From the NCBI GenBank assembly GCA_034435395.1, contig DAOTXK010000056.1, forward strand, positions 1-5,639: 5,639 nucleotides of DNA. Direction: 5' to 3'. Every line of letters starts with the position of its first letter. Position 1 is the first letter of the stretch. The stretch comes from DAOTXK01 sp034435395. GTDB lineage: Bacteria > Chloroflexota > Anaerolineae > Aggregatilineales > Ch27. Of this stretch, positions 1 to 5,639 are shown piece by piece. Under the pieces are notes generated by a model. That model worked only from the letters and a program-made list of their open reading frames with translations, was not told where the DNA came from and made no database searches. Position numbers and translations under genes: made by a program.

Positions 1-215
1 TGCTGGACCTGGTTCCAGAAGATTTGGGTCGTCGGGTCGCCGCCCGCCAGTTCCAGGCCGGTGGCCACCAGCCAGCCCGCGCCCAGGAGCAACACCAGGA
101 CGCTGGTGTTGCCGCCGGGACCCGGCAGCTTTCGTCGCAGGTACAGCGCCAGGAGAACGGTCAGCAGTCCGGCGGCCAGCAGGGGGATGGCGTATGGGAT
201 GTATAACCAGGTCAT
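1..215 (-). CDS. N-terminal fragment of a membrane sensor protein (histidine kinase 7TM-type N-terminus), cut by the window edge
   Basis: Reading leftward from an ATG at 215-213, the frame stays open for 71 codons to the window edge, so the C-terminal part is missing. The peptide starts MTWLYIPYAIPLLAAG and has two hydrophobic segments at about residues 4-25 and 37-56, separated by a short basic loop (LRRK). It then continues into a segment with a Trp-Asn pair (IFWNQVQ). This pattern matches the first two helices of the 7TM sensor region found at the N-terminus of many Chloroflexota-type histidine kinases and some diguanylate cyclases (HisKA_7TM-like). In that family the helices form a membrane input module ahead of PAS, GAF and kinase or GGDEF domains. 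A GAGG lies 3 nt before the ATG, closer than ideal, and no better in-frame start is visible. A convincing promoter lies about 70 bp upstream. The family resemblance is recalled, not searched. The output domain cannot be known from here. Confidence 0.68.
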   Translation of the reverse strand, partial: MTWLYIPYAIPLLAAGLLTVLLALYLRRKLPGPGGNTSVLVLLLGAGWLVATGLELAGGDPTTQIFWNQVQ

Positions 216-281
216 CGGCCTCGTGGCTCTCAGTCCATGCGGTGAGCGGCCGCGACTGGCCACCCACCGCCCTTTGACCTC

Positions 282-311
282 ACTATACCATTTATAAAGA
301 ATATTGGTAAA
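282..311 (-). promoter_or_regulatory. Sigma70-type promoter for the edge-truncated sensor gene
   Basis: On the minus strand a TTTACC -35 box (311-306) is followed after 18 bp by a TATAGT -10 box (287-282). TGG immediately precedes the -10, giving an extended -10 (TGn). The match is 4/6 and 5/6 to consensus. Transcription would begin near 275, leaving an untranslated leader of about 60 nt before the ATG at 215. The location in an AT-rich gap of a GC-rich region and the orientation toward the gene support the call. Confidence 0.6.
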
Positions 312-321
312 GGGCTAACGC

Positions 322-352
322 ATTGATTTTATATATTTTTCATTAATTAACG
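322..352. promoter_or_regulatory. AT-rich tract upstream of the sensor-gene promoter, possible UP element
   Basis: This stretch is almost entirely A and T, including ATATATTTTT and the palindrome TTAATTAA (343-350), in otherwise GC-rich DNA. It lies roughly 50-75 bp upstream of the inferred transcription start of the minus-strand sensor gene. It could contact the RNA polymerase alpha subunit or a nucleoid protein. No specific operator is recognisable, and the role is inferred from composition and position only. Confidence 0.25.
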
Positions 353-362
353 ATGGTGGGGA

Positions 363-400
363 AAATTCTGATCGCCTGGGGAGTGTCTTCCCCCCAAGCG
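363..400 (-). terminator. Probable terminator or 3' stabilising hairpin of the large kinase transcript
   Basis: In the minus-strand transcript, CGCTTGGGG (400-392) can pair with CCCCAGGCG (381-373) around a 10-nt loop. This gives nine contiguous pairs, one of them a G-U wobble. On the plus strand the same position is a C-A mismatch, so the structure fits the minus-strand RNA better. A short T-run (AATTTT) ends at 363, about 6 nt beyond the stem. It lies about 85 nt after the kinase stop codon. The gap before the T-run and its shortness make this a weak intrinsic terminator, but its placement between two tandem genes fits. Confidence 0.45.
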
Positions 401-484
401 GGAGCGCGGCAATACCCCGCCCCCAGCAGCCGGGGCTGGCTGGCCGCTCATCTGATAATGGGGAGAGCCAAGACTGGCCGGACC

Positions 485-3400
485 CTAGGCGTCAGCCTCG
501 TCCGTGGACAGGGCCAGCCGGACGGTGAAGATGCTGCCCCGCCCGACTTCGCTGCTGACGGATAGCTGGCCGCCATGCAGGTGGACGATCTCGCGGGCGA
601 TGGTCAGTCCCAGGCCGGTGCCGCGGGCGGTGTCCTGGTCCACCCGGTAGAACGGCTCAAAGATTTTGTCCAGGGCGTCCGCCGGGATGCCAACGCCGGT
701 ATCGCGCACGTGGATGATGGCCGTTGCCGGGGCTGTCTCCGGCTCCGCCGCCAGTTCGACCGTGACCTGTCCCCCCGCCGGGGTGTAGTTGATGGCGTTG
801 GTGACCAGGTTGGTGACGACCTGGGTGATCAGTTCCGGGTCCACGGCGGCCGTCAGGGGCCGGGCCAGGCGGTCGTAGGTCAGGGCGAGCTGTTTGGCGT
901 CGGCGGCGGGCTTCTGGACGGTCACCACTTTCTGGATCAGGTCTTGCAGGACCACCGTCTGACGGCGCAGCACGATCACGCCCCGCTCAAAGCGGGAGAC
1001 ATCCAGCAGATTCTCGACCAGCCGCTGCATACGATCGGTCACCAGCTCCAGCACCGCCATATGATCGTCAAATTTCTCCCGCTGCCGACGCAGCAGGTAG
1101 AGGCGCATCTTCATGTTGGTGATGGGGGTGCGCAGTTCGTGCGACGCGTTGGCGATGAAGCGGTCCTTTTGGGCCTGAAGCTCCTTCTCCTGGCTGATGT
1201 CACGGATCAGGGTGACGGCGCAGACGGGCGAGCTGCCCGGCTGGCTGACCAGCGTCACCGTCAGGCTGGCGTCGAATGTTGTGCCGTCTCGGCGGGTGAT
1301 TTTGATCTCGCCGCGCCAGATTTTGTCCCGGTCGAGAACCTCCCGAATCATGGTCAGCCACTCGGTCAGCGTCAGGTGGCGCGGGGCCAGGCTGCGACGG
1401 AGCAGGTCAGGCAGGGTGGGTGAGAATTCATCGAGTGCGTACCCGGTCATGTGGAGGAGCTGGTGATTGACGTAGCGGACGGTCAGGTCCTCCGAATAGA
1501 TGACGCCTTCGCCCATCGAGTCCAGGGTGGCCTGCAACTGGGCCCGCTCGCTCTCCAGTTGTGCGGTGCGCAGGATCACGCGCTTTTCCAGGTTGGCGGC
1601 GTGGAGCCGGATCTGATGGTAGAGCTGGGCGTTTTCGATGGCGATGGCGGCCTGATCGGCCAGGGCCTGCAGGTGCCCGGCATGGGCGGGGGTGAAGAAG
1701 CCGGCCTCCCGGCTGTCCAGGTTGAGGAAGCCGATCACCTGGCCATGCGTTTTGATCGGCGCTGCCAGGTAGGAGCGTATCCAGCCGGACGCCTCCCAAA
1801 CCTGCCAGTGGTGGGCCGGGTCGCGGGTGTCGCTGACCAGGATCGGCTGGCCCGTCCGGAACATGTATTGATAATTAGGGGTATCCAGAGAGGGGCGCGC
1901 TTCCCGCAAGAAGCGTTCCTGTTCCGGGCCGTAGCTGCCCCGCCAGTGGGTGAAGCGGACGACCTGGCCCTCGATCAGGGCGATGTTGGCGGCGTCGTGC
2001 GGCACCACCCGCCCCACATTCTCCAGGATGCGGCTCAGCACCACCTCGGGGTCCAGCGAGCTGACCAGGGCGGCGGCAGTATCGCGCAGGGTCTCGGCCA
2101 GGCTGCGCTGGGCCCGTTCGGCGGCCTCGATCTGTTTCAGGGCGGTGATGTCGTGGATAGACACGAACACCCGGTCCCAGGTGGCCTCGTGGCCGGGGGC
2201 GATGGACACGTCGATGTCGATGTACTTGTGGTCGCCCGCTGGGGTCTGGATGGCCATCTCGTGCGTGAACTGCGTATGGCCGGCGGCCAGCGTCAGCAGT
2301 TCTTCCCGGAACACCGCCAGCGACCCCTCGGCGAAGGTCTGGGTCAGGCTGGTGGCGATCTCTTCCTTGGTCCGGACTCCATACAATTCCAGGGTGGCCC
2401 GGTTGACATCCAGGATTTTGATCAGGGAAACGCAGTGCGCCACGGCGTCAGGGTTTTCCTGGAAGTAGGCCCCCAGGTCGTCCACGCCCTGCTGGCGCAG
2501 CCCGTCGAGGTGCGCTTTGACGGCGGAAAAATCTTCCTCCCACAACGAGATGGGCACGTCCTCAAACAGGCCGCGGTATCGCTCCTCGCTCTCGCGCAGG
2601 GCCTCCTGGGCCTGGACCTGCCGGGTGATGTCTTCCAGCGCGAACAGGACGCCGCCTATCGCGCCAGACTCCTCCCGGAGGGGCGCACCGCTGATCGAAA
2701 GCAGCACCCGCTTCCCATCCGCCCACTGGATGGCGTGGCGGGCGTCGTAGACCGGCGCGCCAGTGGCCATCACCCGGGCGAACGGCAGGTCGTCGTCGGG
2801 AATGGGCTGGCCATCATAGTCGGTGATGCGCCAGTCGGGGGCGTTGAAGGTGAGTTGGGTGATGGCGTCGCGCGACAACCCCAGGATATGCGCGGCGCGG
2901 TCATTGGCGAACGTGATCCGCCCTTCCCGGTTCACGATGGTGATGCCCATCGGCCCGGTTTCCATGATGCGACTGAGCAGGTCCCGCTCCTGGCGCAGCA
3001 TTTCTTCCATCTGCTTGCGCTGGCTGATGTCGCTGAAGACAGTGGCGAACTGTCCCGGCGCGGGAGAGAAGACGCTGATGTTGAAGTGTTTGCCCAGTGG
3101 CGGGAAGTAGGTTTCGAAGGCGGTGGCCACGCCCGACGCCGCCACGCTGGCGTAGATGTCCAGGTACGGCGGTTCGTCCTGGCCGTAAACCTCCGAGGCC
3201 AGGCGGCCCACGACCTGCCCCCGGGACAGGCCGGTGATGGCTTCGTAAGCCGGGTTCACCTCCAGAAGCCGGTAGTCGCTGGCCTCGCCGGAGTCGTCGT
3301 AAACCAGCTGGTGAAGGGCCATGCCTTCGCTCATGGAGGTGTAGAGGGAGCGGTATTGAGCTTCGCTCTCCCGCAGCCGGTCCTCCACCCATTTGCGTTG

Positions 3401-4561
3401 GGTGATGTCTTCCTTGACGGCCAGGTAGTGTGTGATGCGGCCGTCGCTGTCTTTGATGGCCGAGATGGAGGCGGACTCCCAGTACAGGTCGCCGTTCTTC
3501 TTACGATTGCAGAACTCGCCCTGCCATTCCCCCCCGGCGCTGATGGCCTCCCACAGTTGACGGTACACGTCGGGCGGGGTGTGACCGGACTTGAGGAGGC
3601 GGGGATTCTGGCCGAGAACTTCCGCCAGCGAGTAGCCGGTGAGCGCCGTGAATTTGGGGTTGACGTATTCGATCCGGCCCTCGGTGTCGGTGATCACCAC
3701 CGAAGCCGGGCTTTGCTGCACCGCCCGTGACAGCTTGCGCAGCTCAATCTCGGCCTGCAGGCGCTCGGTGATGTTTTGCAGGGAGACGAAAAAAAAGCGG
3801 TCCTGGCCGGTATCCACCAGGCTGATGCTGGCCGACAGATCGATCACCGTCTCATCCGGGCGCTGGTATCGGGTCTCCAGGCGCACCGAACCGCGCTCCA
3901 GGGCGATGGGCAGGTAGGGAGTCAGGCAAGGCTCGCCCTGGTCGGATTTCAGATCGTCGATGTGCCGGTCGATCAGTTCCGCCGGCGTATAGCCGGTGAT
4001 GGCGGCAAAGGCGGCATTACTTTCCAGCAGCTGGCCGTCCCGGTCGATCACGCAGAAGCCATCGGTGGCCGCCTGCAGGATCAGCTCGTTGCGCAGGATT
4101 TGCTCCCACAGCGCATCCTCGACCCGTTTTTGTCCGGTCCGATCGACGAGCTGGAAGAGCAGGCGCAGCGGACGCCCCCCATCGTCGCCGACCGGCGAGA
4201 GACTGGCCTGTCCCCAGATGATCTGTCCGTCCGGGCGCAGGCAGCGCTGTTCAAAGTCGGGGAAGCGCCGGCCCCCGTCCCGGCACTGGCGCAGCCGGTC
4301 GGCGCTGTCCGGGCGGTCGTCCGGGTGAGTGACGGCCAGCAGGTCCATGGACAGCAAGGCGGCTTCGTCGTAGCCCAGGGTCTGGCTCAGCGCTTCGTTC
4401 ACCTGGGAGAAACGACCGTCCCGGTCGAGCAGGGCCATCCCCACCCGGGCCTGGTGGAAGGCCTCCCACAGGCACGGTTCCCGTCCCGCCAGCGCCGGGC
4501 GATGCGGCGGGCGGATGAGGGGCTTCCATCGGCGGAGTTGGGTCAGGAGCGAGCGTATCAT
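485..4561 (-). CDS. Soluble multi-PAS/GAF hybrid-input sensor histidine kinase
   Basis: This two-component kinase autophosphorylates on histidine and passes the phosphate to a response regulator. Numbered from the chosen ATG (about 1358 residues), the domains are PAS1 30-146, PAS2 149-271, PAS3 274-393, PAS4 399-519, PAS5 524-652, a longer PAS6 657-812, GAF 824-979, a coiled-coil linker 968-1015, PAS7 994-1129, HisKA around H1141 (SHELRTP) and HATPase_c 1239-1350. Most PAS modules end in the usual DIT/DIS motif (for example 385-393 and 511-519). ATP-binding boxes are intact: N box N1251/N1255, G1 box DTGVGIP at 1287-1293, F box FEPF at 1301-1304, G2 box GTGLGL at 1314-1319. There is no transmembrane segment or signal peptide, so it should be cytoplasmic. 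There is no receiver domain. PAS3 has NPRLLK where LOV domains carry NCRFLQ, so it is not a LOV photosensor. The GAF has no cysteine for bilin attachment. Start: the frame opens at a TTG (4609) that overlaps a TATAAT box. The ATG at 4561 has AGGA 8 nt upstream and is preferred over an ATG at 4567. Ligands and partner are unknown. Confidence 0.93.
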   Translation of the reverse strand: MIRSLLTQLRRWKPLIRPPHRPALAGREPCLWEAFHQARVGMALLDRDGRFSQVNEALSQTLGYDEAALLSMDLLAVTHPDDRPDSADRLRQCRDGGRRFPDFEQRCLRPDGQIIWGQASLSPVGDDGGRPLRLLFQLVDRTGQKRVEDALWEQILRNELILQAATDGFCVIDRDGQLLESNAAFAAITGYTPAELIDRHIDDLKSDQGEPCLTPYLPIALERGSVRLETRYQRPDETVIDLSASISLVDTGQDRFFFVSLQNITERLQAEIELRKLSRAVQQSPASVVITDTEGRIEYVNPKFTALTGYSLAEVLGQNPRLLKSGHTPPDVYRQLWEAISAGGEWQGEFCNRKKNGDLYWESASISAIKDSDGRITHYLAVKEDITQRKWVEDRLRESEAQYRSLYTSMSEGMALHQLVYDDSGEASDYRLLEVNPAYEAITGLSRGQVVGRLASEVYGQDEPPYLDIYASVAASGVATAFETYFPPLGKHFNISVFSPAPGQFATVFSDISQRKQMEEMLRQERDLLSRIMETGPMGITIVNREGRITFANDRAAHILGLSRDAITQLTFNAPDWRITDYDGQPIPDDDLPFARVMATGAPVYDARHAIQWADGKRVLLSISGAPLREESGAIGGVLFALEDITRQVQAQEALRESEERYRGLFEDVPISLWEEDFSAVKAHLDGLRQQGVDDLGAYFQENPDAVAHCVSLIKILDVNRATLELYGVRTKEEIATSLTQTFAEGSLAVFREELLTLAAGHTQFTHEMAIQTPAGDHKYIDIDVSIAPGHEATWDRVFVSIHDITALKQIEAAERAQRSLAETLRDTAAALVSSLDPEVVLSRILENVGRVVPHDAANIALIEGQVVRFTHWRGSYGPEQERFLREARPSLDTPNYQYMFRTGQPILVSDTRDPAHHWQVWEASGWIRSYLAAPIKTHGQVIGFLNLDSREAGFFTPAHAGHLQALADQAAIAIENAQLYHQIRLHAANLEKRVILRTAQLESERAQLQATLDSMGEGVIYSEDLTVRYVNHQLLHMTGYALDEFSPTLPDLLRRSLAPRHLTLTEWLTMIREVLDRDKIWRGEIKITRRDGTTFDASLTVTLVSQPGSSPVCAVTLIRDISQEKELQAQKDRFIANASHELRTPITNMKMRLYLLRRQREKFDDHMAVLELVTDRMQRLVENLLDVSRFERGVIVLRRQTVVLQDLIQKVVTVQKPAADAKQLALTYDRLARPLTAAVDPELITQVVTNLVTNAINYTPAGGQVTVELAAEPETAPATAIIHVRDTGVGIPADALDKIFEPFYRVDQDTARGTGLGLTIAREIVHLHGGQLSVSSEVGRGSIFTVRLALSTDEADA

Positions 4562-4570
4562 GGCCATGAT
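4557..4570. repeat. Perfect 14-bp palindrome over the kinase start codon
   Basis: ATCATGGCCATGAT is its own reverse complement. It contains both candidate ATG starts of the minus-strand kinase (4567 and 4561) and touches the AGGA ribosome-binding site (4573-4570). In RNA it could fold as a 5-bp stem with a GGCC loop, and as DNA it could bind a dimeric regulator. It may equally be a by-product of two nearby Met codons. The symmetry is seen directly and any function is inference. Confidence 0.4.
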
Positions 4571-4608
4571 CCTGCGGCTGGGCGCAGTAGAGGAACGGGT
4601 TATTATCA

Positions 4609-4614
4609 ATTATA
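4609..4614 (-). promoter_or_regulatory. -10 box of the kinase promoter
   Basis: A perfect TATAAT reads on the minus strand at 4614-4609, placing the transcription start near 4602 and a leader of about 40 nt before the ATG at 4561. No good -35 is present: the hexamer 17 bp upstream is AGGTGA. This suggests a weak or activator-dependent promoter. The box overlaps the TTG at 4609, which argues against that codon as the translation start. Confidence 0.5.
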
Positions 4615-4630
4615 TAGGAAGTGTGGTCGT

Positions 4631-4652
4631 TTCACCTCATTACGAGGGTGAA
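4631..4652. promoter_or_regulatory. Inverted repeat over the -35 region, candidate operator
   Basis: TTCACCTC (4631-4638) faces GAGGGTGAA (4644-4652). These are near-perfect inverted arms differing by one inserted base, with a 5-bp spacer. The centre sits about 40 bp upstream of the inferred kinase transcription start, where the -35 box should be but is not recognisable. Such a position would suit an activator that contacts RNA polymerase, or a repressor. The arms are seen in the sequence. The regulator is unknown and not encoded in the window. Confidence 0.4.
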
Positions 4653-4779
4653 TTTTATGTTTTTGCCGTGGGGACGGCGCTGCCGCCTGGGCCGCCAGCT
4701 GGTCGTGGGGAGTCGCCCATAGTCAGCGGGTCAATCCTGGCGCGGGGATGCCGGTGGATCGGCCCTCTCACGCACTCTT

Positions 4780-4810
4780 AAGCTGCGGAGAGCATCGTTC
4801 CGGCTTTTTT
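4780..4810 (+). terminator. Hairpin followed by a six-T run, terminator-like, just upstream of the BI-1 gene
   Basis: On the plus strand AAGC (4780-4783) pairs with GCTT (4803-4806) and CGGA (4786-4789) pairs with TCCG (4799-4802), with a 2-nt bulge and a loop of about nine bases. The six T residues at 4805-4810 follow, partly overlapping the stem base. It resembles an intrinsic terminator for plus-strand transcription, but no convincing plus-strand gene lies upstream. It could stop stray readthrough, end an unannotated short RNA, or be coincidental. Confidence 0.35.
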
Positions 4811-4826
4811 GTCGTATATTTATAAA
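4798..4826 (+). promoter_or_regulatory. Weak promoter candidate for the BI-1 family gene
   Basis: The AT-rich stretch at 4815-4827 offers TATATT (4815-4820) or TATAAA (4821-4826) as a -10 box, about 40 nt before the gene start. The hexamer 17 bp upstream of the latter is TTCCGG, a poor -35. Position and local composition are the main support. Confidence 0.3.
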
Positions 4827-4851
4827 AGCAGTCATGACAGGCCGCAAAGAC

Positions 4852-4856
4852 GGAGG
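4852..4856 (+). promoter_or_regulatory. Ribosome-binding site deciding the BI-1 start
   Basis: GGAGG lies 7 nt before the ATG at 4864. An earlier in-frame ATG at 4834 has no comparable site, and its extra ten residues (MTGRKDGGKT) are partly encoded by the ribosome-binding site itself. The 4864 start is therefore preferred. Confidence 0.85.
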
Positions 4857-4863
4857 AAAGACA

Positions 4864-5580
4864 ATGTCGTATTACAACTGGCAGGACGACGCCCTCCCGA
4901 CCCCCACGACGGGAGTCAGCGTGCAGCAGGTCCTGCAATGGGTGTACGTGTGGATGACGTTCGGGTTGCTGGTGACAGCAGGGGTGTCGTTTGTGACCGT
5001 CAACACGCCGGCGCTGGCGGGCCTGCTGCTCAATCCCGCCGTGTTGTTGGGGGCTATCATTGTGGAGTTGATCCTGGTGGTGGCGCTGGCCGCGGCGGCC
5101 ATGCGGATGTCGCCCGCCGTGGCCGGGGCGATGTTTTTTGTTTACGCCGCGGTGAACGGCTTCACGCTGGCCATCGTCTTTTTCGCCTACGAGCTGGGGT
5201 CGATTGCCAGCGCCTTCGCGGCGACGGCGGCGCTGTATGGGGCGATGACCATCGTCGGCTTCACCACCGAGCTGGACCTGACGAAGATGGGCACGTATCT
5301 GTTCATGGGCCTGATCGGGCTGGTCATCGCCATGCTGGTCAACCTCTTCCTGGGCAGCAGCGGCCTTGACCTGGTGATCAGCGTCGCGGGCGTGCTGATC
5401 TTCACCGGGCTGACGGCCTACGACACCCAGAAGATCAAACGGATGGCCGCCCTGCCGGTCGTCCAGCAGGACGGCAGCGCAGCGATGAAGCTGAGCATCC
5501 GGGCCGCCCTGACGCTCTACCTGGACTTCATCAACCTGTTCCTGTTCCTGCTGCGCCTGCTGGGTGGCCGTCGGCGGTAA
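4864..5580 (+). CDS. Bax inhibitor-1 (BI-1/YetJ/YbhL) family integral membrane protein
   Basis: The 238-residue protein is almost wholly hydrophobic and has the size usual for bacterial BI-1 proteins. Likely membrane helices are at about 23-43, 56-79, 84-106, 111-134, 144-163, 168-185 and 215-233, with a polar N-terminus (MSYYNWQDD). Family signatures are GLTAYDTQKI at 182-191, with D187, and the C-terminal LYLDFINLF at 219-227, with D221. By alignment from memory these acidic residues correspond to the aspartate pair (Asp171/Asp195) that gates pH-sensitive calcium leak in Bacillus subtilis YetJ. The expected role is therefore a calcium- or proton-linked leak channel in the cytoplasmic membrane, though the physiological function of most bacterial members is unsettled. 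The protein ends in a basic tail (GGRRR) before a TAA stop. It is divergent from the kinase, with no downstream gene visible before the window ends. Family confidence is high, while the transport activity is inferred from homologues. Confidence 0.93.
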   Translation: MSYYNWQDDALPTPTTGVSVQQVLQWVYVWMTFGLLVTAGVSFVTVNTPALAGLLLNPAVLLGAIIVELILVVALAAAAMRMSPAVAGAMFFVYAAVNGFTLAIVFFAYELGSIASAFAATAALYGAMTIVGFTTELDLTKMGTYLFMGLIGLVIAMLVNLFLGSSGLDLVISVAGVLIFTGLTAYDTQKIKRMAALPVVQQDGSAAMKLSIRAALTLYLDFINLFLFLLRLLGGRRR

Positions 5581-5620
5581 GGGACAGCCGCCCGGTGGGG
5601 AGAGGTCTCGCTGCTGGTCG

Positions 5621-5639
5621 TGGGGGGGGGCCCCGGGGG
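5621..5639. other. G-rich homopolymer at the window end
   Basis: After a single T at 5621, nine G, four C and five G residues run to the last base. No gene or terminator is recognisable in the 59 bases after the BI-1 stop. Long G-runs at a sequence end are often sequencing or assembly artefacts, so these last bases should be treated with caution. Confidence 0.5.

Larger units (their letters stand above)
4562..4863. other. Divergent intergenic region between the kinase and the BI-1 family gene
   Basis: These 302 bp separate the two divergently transcribed genes. The left part (4600-4665) is AT-rich and carries the kinase -10 box and a candidate operator. A perfect 5-bp inverted repeat with a GGGG loop sits at 4665-4678. 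The middle (4679-4779) is GC-rich and I see no recognisable element in it. The right part has a hairpin with T-run (4780-4810) and a TATA-rich stretch just before the BI-1 gene. No tRNA or known small RNA is recognisable. Confidence 0.6.

Noticed and set aside
24..297. Two overlapping short plus-strand open frames near the left edge
   Set aside because: The minus strand here encodes a hydrophobic sensor N-terminus with its own promoter. The plus-strand peptides are basic and Gln/Arg/Pro/Gly-rich, without any recognised family.
575..1423. Plus-strand open frame of 282 codons opposite the kinase catalytic domains
   Set aside because: It is antisense to HisKA and HATPase coding sequence, with no domain signature and no convincing ribosome-binding site or promoter.
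1185..3420. Recurring short similar strings such as GGCTGATGTC and GGGTGATGTCTTCC
   Set aside because: These are minus-strand codings of the DIS/DIT motif that closes successive PAS modules, so they reflect domain duplication, not a DNA repeat element or CRISPR array.
1451..3730. Very long plus-strand open frame (759 codons) opposite the kinase
   Set aside because: It mirrors the kinase codons in a GC-rich gene where antisense stops are rare. Its translation is low-complexity, rich in G, V, D, Q and L, with no recognisable domain, while the minus strand encodes clear PAS, GAF and kinase motifs throughout.
4562..4609. Upstream TTG (4609) or ATG (4567) as the kinase start
   Set aside because: The TTG overlaps the TATAAT box and would precede the likely transcription start. 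The ATG at 4567 has its AGGA only 2 nt away. The ATG at 4561 has an 8-nt spacing, although 4567 cannot be excluded.
3776..4651. Plus-strand open frame of 291 codons opposite the kinase N-terminus
   Set aside because: It is antisense to PAS1 and PAS2 and runs through the kinase start and promoter. The composition is that of a shadow frame.
4809..5369. Plus-strand open frame in another phase across the BI-1 gene
   Set aside because: It overlaps BI-1 coding sequence out of frame, and its Gly/Arg/His-rich translation is typical of a shadow.
1..5639. Defence system, mobile element, CRISPR array or tRNA
   Set aside because: No transposase, integrase, nuclease or spaced repeat array is visible on either strand, nor any tRNA-like fold.

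Overview
This 5.6 kb window is high-GC, single-chromosome-style bacterial DNA. It holds one very large signalling gene, the start of a second signalling gene, and one membrane-protein gene. A soluble kinase with many PAS domains and one GAF domain, next to a gene with a 7TM-type sensor N-terminus, is a combination common in Chloroflexota (Anaerolineae and relatives). That assignment is a family-level impression, since nothing in the window identifies a taxon directly.

Layout from left to right. Positions 1-215 on the minus strand are the first 71 codons of a membrane sensor protein whose remainder lies beyond the window edge. Positions 216-484 are intergenic, with a good sigma70-type promoter for that gene (-35 at 306-311, -10 at 282-287) and a hairpin (373-400) that probably ends the upstream transcript. 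Positions 485-4561 on the minus strand encode a soluble sensor histidine kinase of about 1358 residues, ordered as six PAS domains, GAF, a seventh PAS, HisKA and HATPase. Positions 4562-4863 are a 302 bp divergent intergenic region with a TATAAT box and an inverted repeat on the kinase side, and a hairpin plus T-run and a TATA-rich stretch on the other side. Positions 4864-5580 on the plus strand encode a complete Bax inhibitor-1 (BI-1/YetJ/YbhL) family membrane protein. The window ends in a G-rich homopolymer that may be a sequencing or assembly artefact.

How the genes may work together: the two minus-strand genes are tandem signalling genes, each apparently with its own control signals. The large kinase has all the catalytic boxes but no receiver domain, and no response regulator is present, so its partner is outside the window. 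The BI-1 protein is divergent and has no demonstrable functional link to the kinase.

I see no new defence system, mobile element, CRISPR array or RNA gene. The points most worth a second look are the edge-truncated sensor gene, the insertion-bearing sixth PAS domain, and the palindromes placed over the kinase promoter and start codon.
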